DNA of 64,000 bases from Brucella oryzae. Its GTDB lineage: Bacteria; Pseudomonadota; Alphaproteobacteria; Rhizobiales; Rhizobiaceae. A program made the position numbers and the translations under genes. The notes beneath the pieces are model-generated. The model ran no database searches and had not been told where the DNA came from. It worked only from the letters and a program-made list of their open reading frames with translations. Below are positions 63,297 to 64,000 of this stretch, one piece after another. Position 1 is the stretch's first letter. Every line of letters begins with the position of its first letter. The DNA is taken from contig JAAVLL010000002.1 of the NCBI GenBank assembly GCA_012103035.1, positions 620,001 through 684,000 of the forward strand, given 5' to 3'.

Positions 63297-64000
63297 CTAA
63301 TTCGATTGTTCGAGAGTTTTTATCAGTGCTGTTGCAGAATTCTCCAATGCGGTTTCATCAAATCCTGAAAAACCGAGGATAAGCCCCTGACGTGGAGCGA
63401 GTTTCGTATAGAGCGAGGATAGCGATTGAACTTCAATCCCGGTCTCCGCGAGAATAGTTGCAAGGCGTGTATCGGCCTGTCCGTCTGGCAAAGCCAAAAG
63501 CAGTGATAGCCCGGCAGGAGGAGCTTCAATGCGGAATAGTTTCGGCTCTCCGGGCGCGAGCGCTGTAATTAACCTGCGGCGGCGTGATGCATGTATACGG
63601 CGCATACGCCGGATGTGCTGTGCAAAGGCTCCCGTTTCGATAAAACTGGCCAATGCTGGCTGGGCCAAGGGCGATGGCGCTGGGAACAGAGTTTGTCGTA
63701 GTGCTCTGAACTGATCGACCATATGCGACGGTACAATCAGAAAACCTAGTCGCAAGAGTGGCGAGAAGACCTTGGAGAAGCTTCAATATAAAGAATACGT
63801 TCTGGATCAAGGGACATGAGTGCTGGCAGAGGCTGGCCGATATAACGGTGCTCGCTGTCATAATCGTCCTCGACGATGAATGCATCGTGCTCTTTTGCCC
63901 AGGCAATCAACTCCAAACGACGCCCCAAAGTCATGGTTACGCCTGTCGGGTGATGTCGCGCCGGTGTGACGAACGCACCACGCGCATCAATGGCTTTATC
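63297..64000 (-). CDS. MocR/PdxR-type regulator, C-terminal part (runs off window; one frameshift)
   Basis: The last ~234 residues of a GntR-aminotransferase fusion are present. The N-terminal DNA-binding domain lies beyond the window. The aminotransferase domain contains FVTPARHHPTGVTMTLGRRL, AFIVEDDYDSEHRYIGQPLP and, after adding one G near 63778, YIGSFSKVFSPLLRLGFLIV, where the lysine holds PLP. The end is ATALIKTLEQSN. Motifs such as EDDYDSEHRY and the QPLPAL sequence are typical of the PdxR branch, which controls PLP biosynthesis or amino-compound use. The target gene would lie to the right of the window. Confidence 0.82.

Noticed and set aside
1..64000. Insertion sequences, integrase genes, tRNA genes or CRISPR arrays
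   Set aside because: None was seen; the repeated nonapeptide-coding DNA at 3829-4488 is protein repeat, not a CRISPR array, and no transposase motifs or terminal inverted repeats with target duplications were found.

Overview
The window looks like chromosomal DNA of an Ochrobactrum/Brucella-type alphaproteobacterium (Rhizobiales). This rests on moderate GC with AT-rich promoter islands, an ehu/eut ectoine cluster, a dctA/dctBD system with a textbook sigma-54 promoter, and a pbpC/alpha2-macroglobulin pair. A dominant technical feature is that most long genes are interrupted by single-base frameshifts. Where the reading frame can be reconstructed, nearly all are one missing base in a short homopolymer, and both conserved halves continue across the break. 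I read these as sequencing or consensus errors and annotate each such gene over its full span. About a dozen genes are intact.

Region 1-19177 is a surface-polysaccharide locus. Leftward genes encode a GT4 glycosyltransferase (cut by the window edge), a SAM methyltransferase, a large GT2 glycosyltransferase, a small RTX protein and a type I secretion pair (membrane-fusion protein and ABC exporter). Rightward from a MarR-type regulator lie a GT4 enzyme, a large protein of unknown function, a GT2-GT4 two-domain glycosyltransferase, two tandem pyruvyl-transferase paralogues, a secreted glycosidase-like protein and an SGNH hydrolase. The set parallels the galactoglucan (EPS II, exp/wg) cluster of Sinorhizobium meliloti, which also has a MarR regulator, an RTX protein and its own exporter. 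Three intergenic regions here carry the same palindrome TTCAAA-A-TTTGAA, a candidate operator.

Region 19182-33363 holds pbpC and a ~1830-residue PAN-domain alpha2-macroglobulin (periplasmic defence/repair pair), an SDR/LysR divergent pair, a 33-residue membrane protein, an autotransporter, a small HTH protein and a DUF2865 protein. A glutathione-independent formaldehyde dehydrogenase follows (33543-34732).

Region 35160-47859 is an ectoine/5-hydroxyectoine import and degradation cluster: enuR, ehuABCD, eutE/doeB, eutD/doeA, eutC, eutB, asnC, an aldehyde dehydrogenase and an aminotransferase. eutA is not present. Together the products import ectoine, open the ring, deacetylate it and convert diaminobutyrate towards aspartate.

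Region 48112-64000 contains a DUF488 gene, a decayed TonB-receptor tail, a glutathione transferase, dctD-dctB divergent from dctA with a DctD operator and -24/-12 promoter, a type II NADH dehydrogenase, a MarR gene divergent from DUF899 and VOC genes, a ROK kinase with cutC, metA behind a long structured leader, an MFS exporter, a GH25 lipoprotein and the 3' part of a MocR-type regulator. Two copies of an intergenic repeat (36558-36662 and 62053-62117) each supply the stop codon of a leftward gene. No tRNA, rRNA, CRISPR array or insertion sequence was seen.
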